This document shows positions 1 to 6,627 of a DNA stretch of 22,385 nt, piece by piece. Origin of the DNA: CAZTKP01 sp964614215. Its GTDB lineage: Bacteria; UBP6; UBA1177. The first letter of the stretch is position 1. Each line of letters opens with the position of its first letter. The stretch lies in NCBI GenBank assembly GCA_964614215.1, contig CAZTKP010000028.1:1-22385 (forward strand), read 5' to 3'. The position numbers and the translations under genes are program-made. The notes under the pieces are model-generated. The model made no database searches. It was not told the origin of the DNA and saw only the letters and a list, made by a program, of their open reading frames with translations.

Positions 1-409
1 TATCTATCCTGGACTTACTTATCGAAAAGATGGCACCGTGAACGTAGATCCCCACATTCTCCCCCGTCCTCTTGTTCCACTCTTCGACGAGAAACTTGTA
101 GTTCTTCAGCTGATCTCTCGATATTTCCTGAAAAGAAAGTTTGTACCTCACCTCGGCGGGTCTGAAACTTTTCACAGAAGCTTCGATATTCTTAGCCATG
201 ACGATCTTTCCGTCACATTTAAACGAATTCAGACCTTCGATCTTCATTCCGTTACCGTAGTTGGCCACATGAACCCTGATAAGCGGAATGGAATCTTTAA
301 AGGAAAAGGATGCGCTGTGTTTAAGATGAAAGTCCAGATCATCCTGCGCCACCAGAGGCAAAAGCAGGAAAATAAGGCTAAAAATTAACGATCTCGGGAT
401 GTTCTTCAA
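1..409 (-). CDS. Exported protein, partial (3' end outside window); possibly SpoIID/LytB-like N-terminus
   Basis: An open frame runs from a TTG at 409 off the left edge, about 136 codons. The first residues, MKNIPRSLIFSLIFLLLP followed by LVAQDD, form a good Sec signal peptide with cleavage likely after LVA. A GGAG (complement of 419-422) lies 9 bases before the TTG, and no ATG or GTG fits the signal peptide, so TTG is the chosen start. The start lies inside the upstream transglycosylase gene (32-base overlap), implying translational coupling. The mature part has the pattern SIPLIRVHVANYGNGMKIEG and later a segment ending VGIYVHGAIFSI. By eye this resembles the N-terminal region of SpoIID/LytB amidase-enhancer proteins, which would suit a peptidoglycan neighbour. 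That family call is tentative because the catalytic part lies outside the window. The gene itself is well supported. Confidence 0.8.
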   Translation of the reverse strand, partial: MKNIPRSLIFSLIFLLLPLVAQDDLDFHLKHSASFSFKDSIPLIRVHVANYGNGMKIEGLNSFKCDGKIVMAKNIEASVKSFRPAEVRYKLSFQEISRDQLKNYKFLVEEWNKRTGENVGIYVHGAIFSISKSRID

Positions 410-2741
410 TATTTAGTTCTCCGTTAAGTCCCACATCATAAAAAGTATTCTCATAGAGATAACTGTAGATAAGAAAGAACCTCAGCACCTTCTTGACATA
501 GTTTCTGGTCTCAAAATAAGGGATCATCTCTATGAACATATACTTTTTCTTTCCCTTATTTTTCTTTATCCACTTGGAAACAGCCATCGGACCCGCATTG
601 TAGGCCGCAATGGCTGAGGGCAGATCACCGTCAAAACGTTTGAGCAGCTTTGAAAGATACCAGGCGGACGCCTTCATGCTCTCATAAGGATTGAATGGGT
701 CTTTTATCTTTATACCACCGAATTTACTGATCTTTTCAAACGTGGCAGGCATGACCTGCATCAGGCCTACAGCCCCTGCTCCGCTTGTAAGTCCTTCGCG
801 GTAGTAAGTTTCGGCACGCATAATGGAATAGATGAGCTGCGGAGGAATATTGAACTCAAGAGAAAGCTTCATCACATCATCAAAATAAGGAGTCGGATAG
901 ATAAGTTTCCATATTTCGGGATTTCCCTCATAAGGAGAATATCCAAGAGCCTGATAGTTGTTACGGTAGTTCCAGTCAGTCATATCCCCAGTCTTTCCAA
1001 GATAGAAAGCCACGCCGGCAGATACCTTCCTGACAGTTTCCTGCAGTTCCACATCAATTTCATTAAGAACTTCCTTTTCGGGAATATCCACCTTCACTTC
1101 ATCAGGCACATCGTGTGATCTTATGGACCTGATAACCTGTTCGGCATCATTGAAATAGAAATCCAGACCTTCAGGGATATCCGCATCCAGAAAATGCTTC
1201 ATCATTTTTACATGTTCTGTTCTCTGGCGGTATTTGAGCATCTTTTTCAGAGTCTTTTCCAGCATCTTTCTGTCGTTTGTCACTTTAGGAAAATTCTTCT
1301 TCCAGAGTTTTTTTGTGTTTTTTGTAACCCCTTTATATTTATGCTTAAATCCATCAAAACCAGTCAGGTGATGATAGAGAAGATCGTAGTATGATACATA
1401 CTTGCCCTCGGTATCTCTGTCAATACAGACGTAACTGTCCTCGCATGTCAGAGACGAGTTGAAAGTAAAGGTACTGAAACAGTAGGTTCTGTTAAGGAAA
1501 TCGTTTAAGTTTTTCAAAGTTCTGTAAACTCTTACTCCTCCGAAGTATTTTCTCGGTGAGATACCGCTGCTGAGGTAGTTGGACCACATGGAATAGGCAT
1601 AGATCTCATTTCCCTGATCCATGTAGATAAGTCCCAGTTTATACAGGGAAAGTAAAAAATATTTAGACTCTCTGCTGCTGAAAACGATCTCCTCGAGGAT
1701 CTTCTGGGCTTTTTTAGTTGCACCGGTCTTATAAAAGTTCAGCGCCGCAAAGAACTTGAGCCTGTCATTTCTCTTTTCCGAGAATTTATCAGTGTGTTCC
1801 ATCATAAAGTCAGCCGCCTTTCCCAGATCTCCGCTTTCCTCAAAGAGCCTGTACTTTTCCCTCACGTGATGGTAGGTTCTTTCAAGGTCGTCCTCTTCAA
1901 TAGCCTGTTTAAGGTTTCTCTCAATGATATTAAGAGCATCCGCAAACCGCTTTTTCTTTTTAAGATACTCTACTATTTCAGAACTTGAGGGAAAATCCAG
2001 CTCAAGGAACTCCTTGTTAAAAAACTGATCTAACTTTCCGTTTTTCCTAAATATTTTCAGCCATCTTGAATAGTAGGAAGAACCTGAATTGGGATATTCG
2101 TGCTCCTTTTTTATCTTAACAAGTCTTTTAATGACCTTGTATGCGTGGACACTGCCCGGATAGTTCTCGATAAATTCAATATAATCCTTGAGAAAGACCT
2201 TCTTTGCACCCCTGTTCTTTTCCAGAGCTATCAGCCTGTTGTAAGCGGCGGAATCAGAGCTTGTCATTTCAAGACATACATCGTAAAGTTCAAGTGCTAT
2301 CGGATACTTATGACGATAAAGGCTTATATCGGCCTTTTTACATTCAAGATCGCTTCCGACATAGAAAAGCGGATACTCCTCCTTTATCCCGTCAATAATT
2401 TCCAGAGTCTGATTAAAACGCTTCCTGGCAAAATATGTGCGCATGAGCATAAGTCTATAATAAAGCGAGTCTTTTTCATCGCCGAGCTTGTTTATATACT
2501 TCTCGACGAGATCGTATTTTCCAGTTTTATAAAGCGAATGAATGTGGATAGCGTTCCTGACATCCTTATTTTTGATCTTCGCGTTTTTGATTATCCTGTT
2601 TAAAAGATCATATTCACCCTGCCTGTAGGTTTCTTTCACACAGTCTTCAGTGATCTCTTTTAAATTGACACACTGCGGATAGGAAAACAGTGTTCCATTA
2701 AATATAAGAATAATAAATGTAATAAAAAGAAACCCTTTCAT
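378..2741 (-). CDS. Exported soluble lytic murein transglycosylase-like protein (SLT domain, GH23)
   Basis: This protein probably cleaves the MurNAc-GlcNAc bond of peptidoglycan non-hydrolytically in the periplasm. It has 787 residues from the ATG at 2741; an in-frame ATG 12 codons upstream exists, but 2741 gives a proper signal peptide (MKGFLFITFIILIFNGTLFS) and follows GGAGAG. Residues of about 30-600 are helical and repetitive, like the TPR/superhelical region of Slt70. The C-terminal SLT domain (about 620-770) shows RAET with the likely catalytic Glu at about 644, then GAGAVGLMQVMPAT and AIAAYNAGP, all hallmarks of the family. E. coli Slt70 is about 645 residues, so the helical part here is longer. 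The stop codon lies inside the next gene. The upstream spacer of 164 bases carries a hairpin/G-quadruplex element, and no strong promoter was found. The enzyme class is secure; the exact subfamily is not. Confidence 0.93.
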   Translation of the reverse strand: MKGFLFITFIILIFNGTLFSYPQCVNLKEITEDCVKETYRQGEYDLLNRIIKNAKIKNKDVRNAIHIHSLYKTGKYDLVEKYINKLGDEKDSLYYRLMLMRTYFARKRFNQTLEIIDGIKEEYPLFYVGSDLECKKADISLYRHKYPIALELYDVCLEMTSSDSAAYNRLIALEKNRGAKKVFLKDYIEFIENYPGSVHAYKVIKRLVKIKKEHEYPNSGSSYYSRWLKIFRKNGKLDQFFNKEFLELDFPSSSEIVEYLKKKKRFADALNIIERNLKQAIEEDDLERTYHHVREKYRLFEESGDLGKAADFMMEHTDKFSEKRNDRLKFFAALNFYKTGATKKAQKILEEIVFSSRESKYFLLSLYKLGLIYMDQGNEIYAYSMWSNYLSSGISPRKYFGGVRVYRTLKNLNDFLNRTYCFSTFTFNSSLTCEDSYVCIDRDTEGKYVSYYDLLYHHLTGFDGFKHKYKGVTKNTKKLWKKNFPKVTNDRKMLEKTLKKMLKYRQRTEHVKMMKHFLDADIPEGLDFYFNDAEQVIRSIRSHDVPDEVKVDIPEKEVLNEIDVELQETVRKVSAGVAFYLGKTGDMTDWNYRNNYQALGYSPYEGNPEIWKLIYPTPYFDDVMKLSLEFNIPPQLIYSIMRAETYYREGLTSGAGAVGLMQVMPATFEKISKFGGIKIKDPFNPYESMKASAWYLSKLLKRFDGDLPSAIAAYNAGPMAVSKWIKKNKGKKKYMFIEMIPYFETRNYVKKVLRFFLIYSYLYENTFYDVGLNGELNIEEHPEIVNF

Positions 2742-2845
2742 CTCTCTCCAGAACCCTTTTTTATCAGGGTATTGCAAATTCGATATTCAGTCAAATTTTA
2801 TTTTGCATTGAAATTGTGAAGGAAAAGTCCTGAAACCTTTTTTAA

Positions 2846-2886
2846 CCCAATCCCTAAATCCCTTTCCCTTTTTGAAAGGAAAGGGA
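2846..2886 (-). other. G-quadruplex motif overlapping a 9-bp hairpin
   Basis: On the minus (transcript-sense) strand, 2868-2846 reads G3-N3-G3-N5-G3-N3-G3, which meets the canonical four-run G4 definition. The same G runs form the 3' arm of a perfect 9-bp inverted repeat (2859-2867 with 2878-2886, TCCCTTTCC/GGAAAGGGA, 10-base loop). The two structures are mutually exclusive in RNA. The element sits just after the TSP3 lipoprotein gene and about 105 bases before the transglycosylase start. The hairpin is not followed by a U-tract, so it is not a standard intrinsic terminator. Confidence 0.55.
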
Positions 2887-2905
2887 CTTGAAAACCATTT
2901 TTCTG

Positions 2906-3643
2906 TCAGGGGACTATGACCGTTACTTTTCTTGTATCAAGCAAGTTTTCATTGCCAAGGATGTTGATATTTATCTCAAATAGTTCGTGATCTGTGCCGG
3001 AAGACTGATGAAAATTGTTATGAAACGTGATACTGAAGTTTAGAGTTGTCTGAGGATCCACGCCGTAAAAAGCAGTTTCATCTTTGCTGTCATAGTTTTC
3101 TGCAGGAACTGACGAATGAGGGACAATGCTTTCGATAAAGCTCGCTGTATCAATACTGAAGGAATTATCGACACTTACCGCTTCAGCAAGCACGTTGAGC
3201 TCAACATCTGAAGTTGTGAACTCCAATGTTTTAGACACTGTGTTTTCTGAGTCGTATGGAAGAACGACGTAGATATCTTCGCTACTATCAGGAATACTGT
3301 CATCTTTATCAAGCGGATCTGTTCCCGCAATTATCTCTTCAAGATCGCTGTCGCCGTCACCATCTGTGTCTGCTTTATTTGGATCAGTTCCTAGTTCTTT
3401 CTCCTTATCGTCTGCCAGACCGTCATTGTCACTGTCTTTTTCATCTTCAACAGCATCTTCATCTGTTGTATAGTCATCAGGTTCTTCATCCTGCACTTCA
3501 GCAATTTCATCTGGATCAGAAGTTTCATCTTCAAAAGAATCCAAGTCTGGAACAGTATCAGCTTCAACCGTAGAATCAGTCTGAGGTTTGCTCTCCGTGC
3601 AGGAAATAACTGCCAGAATGATTAATAAAATCAGGAACTTCAT
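2906..3643 (-). CDS. Acidic lipoprotein with thrombospondin type-3-like calcium-binding repeats
   Basis: A 245-residue protein with a lipoprotein signal (MKFLILLIILAVIS then Cys15), so probably a lipid-anchored envelope protein. Residues 20-70 are a very acidic Asp/Glu/Thr linker. Residues 70-117 hold two TSP3-like repeats of the form DxDxDGxxD, each ending in GTDP (DSDNDGLADD and DTDGDGDSD); such repeats bind calcium in other proteins. Residues 122-245 look like a beta-sandwich rich in Thr, Val and Ile, ending RKVTVIVP; a similar ending is, from memory, seen in surface proteins of Myxococcota. The residue after the lipid Cys is Thr, so under the enterobacterial rule it would go to the outer membrane. 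It is a single-gene unit behind its own promoter (3674-3702). No catalytic motif is visible; the role is unknown, perhaps surface display or adhesion. Confidence 0.85.
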   Translation of the reverse strand: MKFLILLIILAVISCTESKPQTDSTVEADTVPDLDSFEDETSDPDEIAEVQDEEPDDYTTDEDAVEDEKDSDNDGLADDKEKELGTDPNKADTDGDGDSDLEEIIAGTDPLDKDDSIPDSSEDIYVVLPYDSENTVSKTLEFTTSDVELNVLAEAVSVDNSFSIDTASFIESIVPHSSVPAENYDSKDETAFYGVDPQTTLNFSITFHNNFHQSSGTDHELFEININILGNENLLDTRKVTVIVP

Positions 3644-3673
3644 TTAAGCTCTACCATTTGTTTTAACATGGAG

Positions 3674-3702
3674 ATTTTAACTTGCTGATCGCAAAAAAGC
3701 AA
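3674..3702 (-). promoter_or_regulatory. Sigma-70-like promoter for the TSP3 lipoprotein gene, with overlapping inverted repeat
   Basis: Minus strand: -35 TTGCTT (complement of 3697-3702), 17-base spacer, -10 TAAAAT (complement of 3674-3679), about 30 bases before the ATG at 3643. An inverted repeat CTTGCT/AGCAAG (3681-3686 and 3698-3703) spans the spacer and the -35 box, so it could be an operator. It is the only plausible promoter between rarA and this gene. Confidence 0.6.
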
Positions 3703-3735
3703 GCACGTTTAAATGTTTATTAATTTACGATCAGG

Positions 3736-4575
3736 TCAGCTGTCTTTTTTAACTTTTTCCCAATAGCTCTTAAGTTTAGCTTCAAAGCCGACATCGGACA
3801 TTTTGTAGAAGACCTGTTTTTCATCATTTCCGGGAAAGTATCTGGCATTTACCCAGTGGTTGGGAAAATCATGCGGATACTTGTAGTCGCCCTTCTCTTC
3901 TTCCGGAGCCAAAGATGAGCTGTTTATAAGGTTCTGCGGGATTTTCAGTTCAGGATTTTCCTTAAAGAAGTCCTGCGCATATTTAAGTGCCATGTAACTT
4001 GCGTTGCTTTTTGGTGCTGATGCGAGATAGGTCGTAATGTGAGAGAGGATTATCTTCCCTTCCGGATATCCGACAGCATTGAATGCGTTAAAAGCCGCCA
4101 CAGCCATTTGCAGAGCTCTAGGATCGGCATTCCCGACATCTTCAGAGGCAAAGATCATCATTCGTCTAAGCAGAAAAAGCGGATCNNNNNNNNNNNNNNN
4201 NNNNNNNNNNNNNNNNNNNNNNNNNNNNNNNNNNNNNNNNNNNNNNNNNNNNNNNNNNNNNNNNNNNNNNNNNNNNNNNNNNNNNAGCTGTTTCTGAGCA
4301 AAAAGCGAATCTTTTTCGTGATAAATGATCTTTTTTATATCTGAAACGCTGTCTTTGACACCGGAAAACTTATAAAGCTTTGCATTGAACTTTGAAGCCG
4401 CGATCCTTGCAACAGTCGTCTTTCCCGTTCCGGGAGGCCCGTGAAAGATCATTGAAGGCAGATAACCTGCTTCCAGAAATGATGTTAGAAGTCTTACAAC
4501 TTTTTCCTGCCCTACTACATCTTCAAATTCTTCAGGTCTTATTTTCGTGTAGAGAGGTACGGAAAGATCTGTCAT
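3736..4575 (-). CDS. rarA: Replication-associated recombination protein A, AAA+ ATPase (interrupted by assembly gap)
   Basis: RarA (MgsA) is an AAA+ clamp-loader-like ATPase that acts at stalled replication forks. The N-terminal part has the Walker A motif GPPGTGKTT at residues 46-54. The part after the gap carries the family signature DPLFLLRRMMIFASEDVGNA, then DPRALQMAVAA and LASAPKSNASYMALK, closely matching the C-terminal half of E. coli RarA. The 100 Ns at 4186-4285 replace the Walker B, sensor and arginine-finger region. Compared with E. coli RarA (about 447 residues), roughly 180 residues are missing, so the true gap is nearer 540 bases than 100. The apparent unbroken reading frame across the Ns is therefore chance. 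The start overlaps the upstream gene by ATGA, indicating translational coupling. The gene is probably intact in the organism. Confidence 0.95.
   Translation of the reverse strand: MTDLSVPLYTKIRPEEFEDVVGQEKVVRLLTSFLEAGYLPSMIFHGPPGTGKTTVARIAASKFNAKLYKFSGVKDSVSDIKKIIYHEKDSLFAQKQXXXXXXXXXXXXXXXXXXXXXXXXXXXXXXXXXXDPLFLLRRMMIFASEDVGNADPRALQMAVAAFNAFNAVGYPEGKIILSHITTYLASAPKSNASYMALKYAQDFFKENPELKIPQNLINSSSLAPEEEKGDYKYPHDFPNHWVNARYFPGNDEKQVFYKMSDVGFEAKLKSYWEKVKKDS
4186..4285. other. Assembly gap of 100 N
   Basis: Exactly 100 undetermined bases, a conventional placeholder for a scaffold gap of unknown size. It falls inside rarA. Alignment from memory to E. coli RarA suggests about 0.5 kb of real sequence is absent, so downstream coordinates are nominal. 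Confidence 0.98.
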
Positions 4576-6254
4576 TTCTTTTTTGGAACTGTTCCGTCAG
4601 GATTAAGCCCGCGCGACGTATTCTCAAATTCAACTCTGAGTTTCTCAACCTGCTTCTGGGATAGATAGATATCCTTAAACTTTTCAGGGACATGGATCGT
4701 TCCATCGTATTTGAGAACGGCAAACATCGTCTCAGGAAAGTTATTGGAGAAAGCCTGAAAAGATTCACTGTCGGAAATAAAAAGCGAATATGAAAGCATT
4801 CTCGCCTTTACCGGATCCTCGTGGATCACAACAGATGAAAGGTTTCTGTCGCAGGGCATTCCCGTTCTCCAGTCAACAGGCATGTCATAACGTCTGCTGA
4901 GTGTAAGAGTAACAGGATCAAGTCTGTATTTCCGTGCAGGATACTGCTTCTTAAGCTCTTTAAAATACTCGGATCTCTTCTTGCTGTCTTCGATCTTCGC
5001 AAGATCTGTCCTGATCTTTTCAGTTTCCTTCACAAGGTCAAGAAAGATAACTTCCTCGTTCTTCTGCGTAAATACGAAAGAACCCTTTTCAGGAAGAAGC
5101 TTGACAGCCCCCCTTTCCTTGTCTGTAACAGCGTACGGATCGTCAATGGAAACCGACCATCTGACATATTTCTTGGGAAGTTTCCATATTCCGTGTCTTC
5201 CGCCCAGATAGATGAGATAGTTGAAATTTTCCTTAGGCAGTTTCTCTTCAAGAAGTTTCAGGAACAGCGCCTCTGTGAAAAAAGAAAGCTTAATTCCCGT
5301 ATTAATGTTGGATATTCTTACGCTTTTTTCCTTCTCATCAAGAACAATGTACTCCGGTTTTGCGTAGGGAAGAAAAGATTTCACAGACTGCGGATCAGGA
5401 AGAACATCGACCTTGCTGTAAAATTTAAGATTTCTATGAATTCTTAAGAGAATAGCCTTTTTCTCACTGTCAGTTAATGACGACGGAGCCTTCAATGCCT
5501 TATTAAGCTTTTTTGCCGTCTCCTCATCAGACATTTTAAGGATCGTATCTACGAGCTTTTCCTTTGAAACTGTAGTATCTGTCTTTTCGGCTGTAAGAGT
5601 CTTTAAAAACGATTTTCTTTTTTTCACCTCGTAAGGTGAAAGTGTAGTATTATCAAACAGATAACCTATCTTTTCGTTAATTGAGGCCTTTATCTTTTTC
5701 TTTGCATCATAGATCTTCAGAGCCTTGTCCCAGAAATCAAAGATCTCACCTGAAGCAAGATTGTAAAGACTTTTCTGCGAAAGGTCTTTTCCTGTTTTTA
5801 AAAGATCAAAGATCACAGGATATGATTTAAGATCCTGCAGTTTTTTTGCGTTTTTGTTTTCCGGGTCAGGAGTGTTCAGTAGTTCGGCGATACTTACAAA
5901 AGTATCATCTTTGTCAACGAGAACAAGTTCGTTAACTTCGTTCTCAGTCTTTCTTATCATCGAACGGAAATCCTCGTTCCAGAACTTCGATCCGAGATTG
6001 TTTGCACGTATTACGAGCTTTTTGTCTTCAAAAACATTGTATGTTACAGGTTTTTCAGTGAAAAAATCTTTGTAATACTGTGAATATTCTTTTGCTTTTT
6101 CGAAACGGTCGAAATTTTCGTCAGAATTCCATTTGAACATGAAATAAAGGAAGATCCCGCCGACCACTATGAGAAGAATGGCATACCTTGTCAGTCCTGA
6201 ATCCTTTTTCTTTCCGGCGAGCTCGGAAGCTCTAACCTTTCTGCGTGGAGGCAT
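4572..6254 (-). CDS. Membrane-anchored protein with degenerate ApbE-like (FAD:protein FMN transferase) domain
   Basis: A 560-residue protein. A basic N-terminus (residues 1-23) precedes one membrane helix (about 24-40, YAILLIVVGGIFLYFMF), so the large C-terminal part should face the periplasm. Five patches match the ApbE fold in order: a start region near 68-100; NTGIKLSFFTEALF at 318-331 where ApbE has its DxGxxAKGY segment; YLGGRHGIW then WSVSIDDP at 349-373, with the same spacing as ApbE's LGGD...WxVGIxDP; VDWRTGMP at 460-467 for DPxTGxP; and SSVVIHEDP...ARMLSYSLF at 473-492 for SVTVxAP..ADALxTALF. The GGD Asp is Arg, the AKG segment is lost, and the metal-binding Asp of the ADA motif is Arg485. 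It may therefore be a non-catalytic relative. It starts on a TAATG junction with khpA and ends overlapping rarA. The family call is by eye; the gene is certain. Confidence 0.62.
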   Translation of the reverse strand: MPPRRKVRASELAGKKKDSGLTRYAILLIVVGGIFLYFMFKWNSDENFDRFEKAKEYSQYYKDFFTEKPVTYNVFEDKKLVIRANNLGSKFWNEDFRSMIRKTENEVNELVLVDKDDTFVSIAELLNTPDPENKNAKKLQDLKSYPVIFDLLKTGKDLSQKSLYNLASGEIFDFWDKALKIYDAKKKIKASINEKIGYLFDNTTLSPYEVKKRKSFLKTLTAEKTDTTVSKEKLVDTILKMSDEETAKKLNKALKAPSSLTDSEKKAILLRIHRNLKFYSKVDVLPDPQSVKSFLPYAKPEYIVLDEKEKSVRISNINTGIKLSFFTEALFLKLLEEKLPKENFNYLIYLGGRHGIWKLPKKYVRWSVSIDDPYAVTDKERGAVKLLPEKGSFVFTQKNEEVIFLDLVKETEKIRTDLAKIEDSKKRSEYFKELKKQYPARKYRLDPVTLTLSRRYDMPVDWRTGMPCDRNLSSVVIHEDPVKARMLSYSLFISDSESFQAFSNNFPETMFAVLKYDGTIHVPEKFKDIYLSQKQVEKLRVEFENTSRGLNPDGTVPKKK

Positions 6255-6493
6255 TATCTGTTCTCTTCGATAATTTCCAGAACGATTTTCTGGTTATTGC
6301 GGCTGGCAACGGCACTAAGAAGAGTTCTAAGAGCGTTCGCCGTCCTTCCGCTTTTACCGATCACTTTGCCCACATCTTCGGGAGCAACTCTCAACTCAAT
6401 GATGGCAGTGCTTTTACCTTCGATGAAACTGACATCTACAGCATCCGGATTATCCACTAGCTTCTTTGAAATGAACTCTACAAATTCTCTCAT
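6254..6493 (-). CDS. khpA: KH-domain RNA-binding protein KhpA
   Basis: A 79-residue single KH domain, the usual size for KhpA (YlqC family), which binds RNA and in Firmicutes pairs with KhpB/Jag in cell elongation and division control. The KH signature VGKVIGKSGRTANALRTLL lies at residues 41-59, with the RNA-binding GxxG loop GKSG at 46-49. The start is supported by a strong Shine-Dalgarno (AAAGGGGGA about 5 bases before the ATG). The stop overlaps the next start by one base (TAATG). In many genomes khpA sits between rpsP and rimM; here it leads a khpA / ApbE-like / rarA cluster instead. A plausible promoter lies 70-100 bases upstream. Confidence 0.93.
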   Translation of the reverse strand: MREFVEFISKKLVDNPDAVDVSFIEGKSTAIIELRVAPEDVGKVIGKSGRTANALRTLLSAVASRNNQKIVLEIIEENR

Positions 6494-6566
6494 GGCTTCC
6501 CCCTTTTTCTGGTGTTGGAACTGGCAACTACCTCAACAAAAAAACAAATTCACAAACAATCTTTGT

Positions 6567-6594
6567 ATTTTACATTTTTACACAAGATGATCAA
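6567..6594 (-). promoter_or_regulatory. Candidate promoter for khpA cluster
   Basis: Minus strand: -35-like TTGATC (complement of 6589-6594), 16-base spacer, -10 TAAAAT (complement of 6567-6572), 73 bases before the khpA ATG in the 134-base gyrA-khpA spacer. The -10 is a 5/6 match and the -35 is 4/6. No convincing gyrA terminator was seen, so read-through from gyrA is also possible. Confidence 0.4.
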
Positions 6595-6627
6595 AATAGC
6601 AAATTAATTGTTGAAAAACAGAGCTTT

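Noticed and set aside
2100..2603. A 167-codon plus-strand open frame opposite the transglycosylase gene
   Set aside because: It is a shadow of the helical region of the transglycosylase; no start signal and no family resemblance.
2766..2794. TTGACT (-35) with TACCCT (-10) upstream of the transglycosylase gene
   Set aside because: The -35 is good and the spacer is 17, but the -10 matches at only 3 of 6 positions, so I did not call a promoter.
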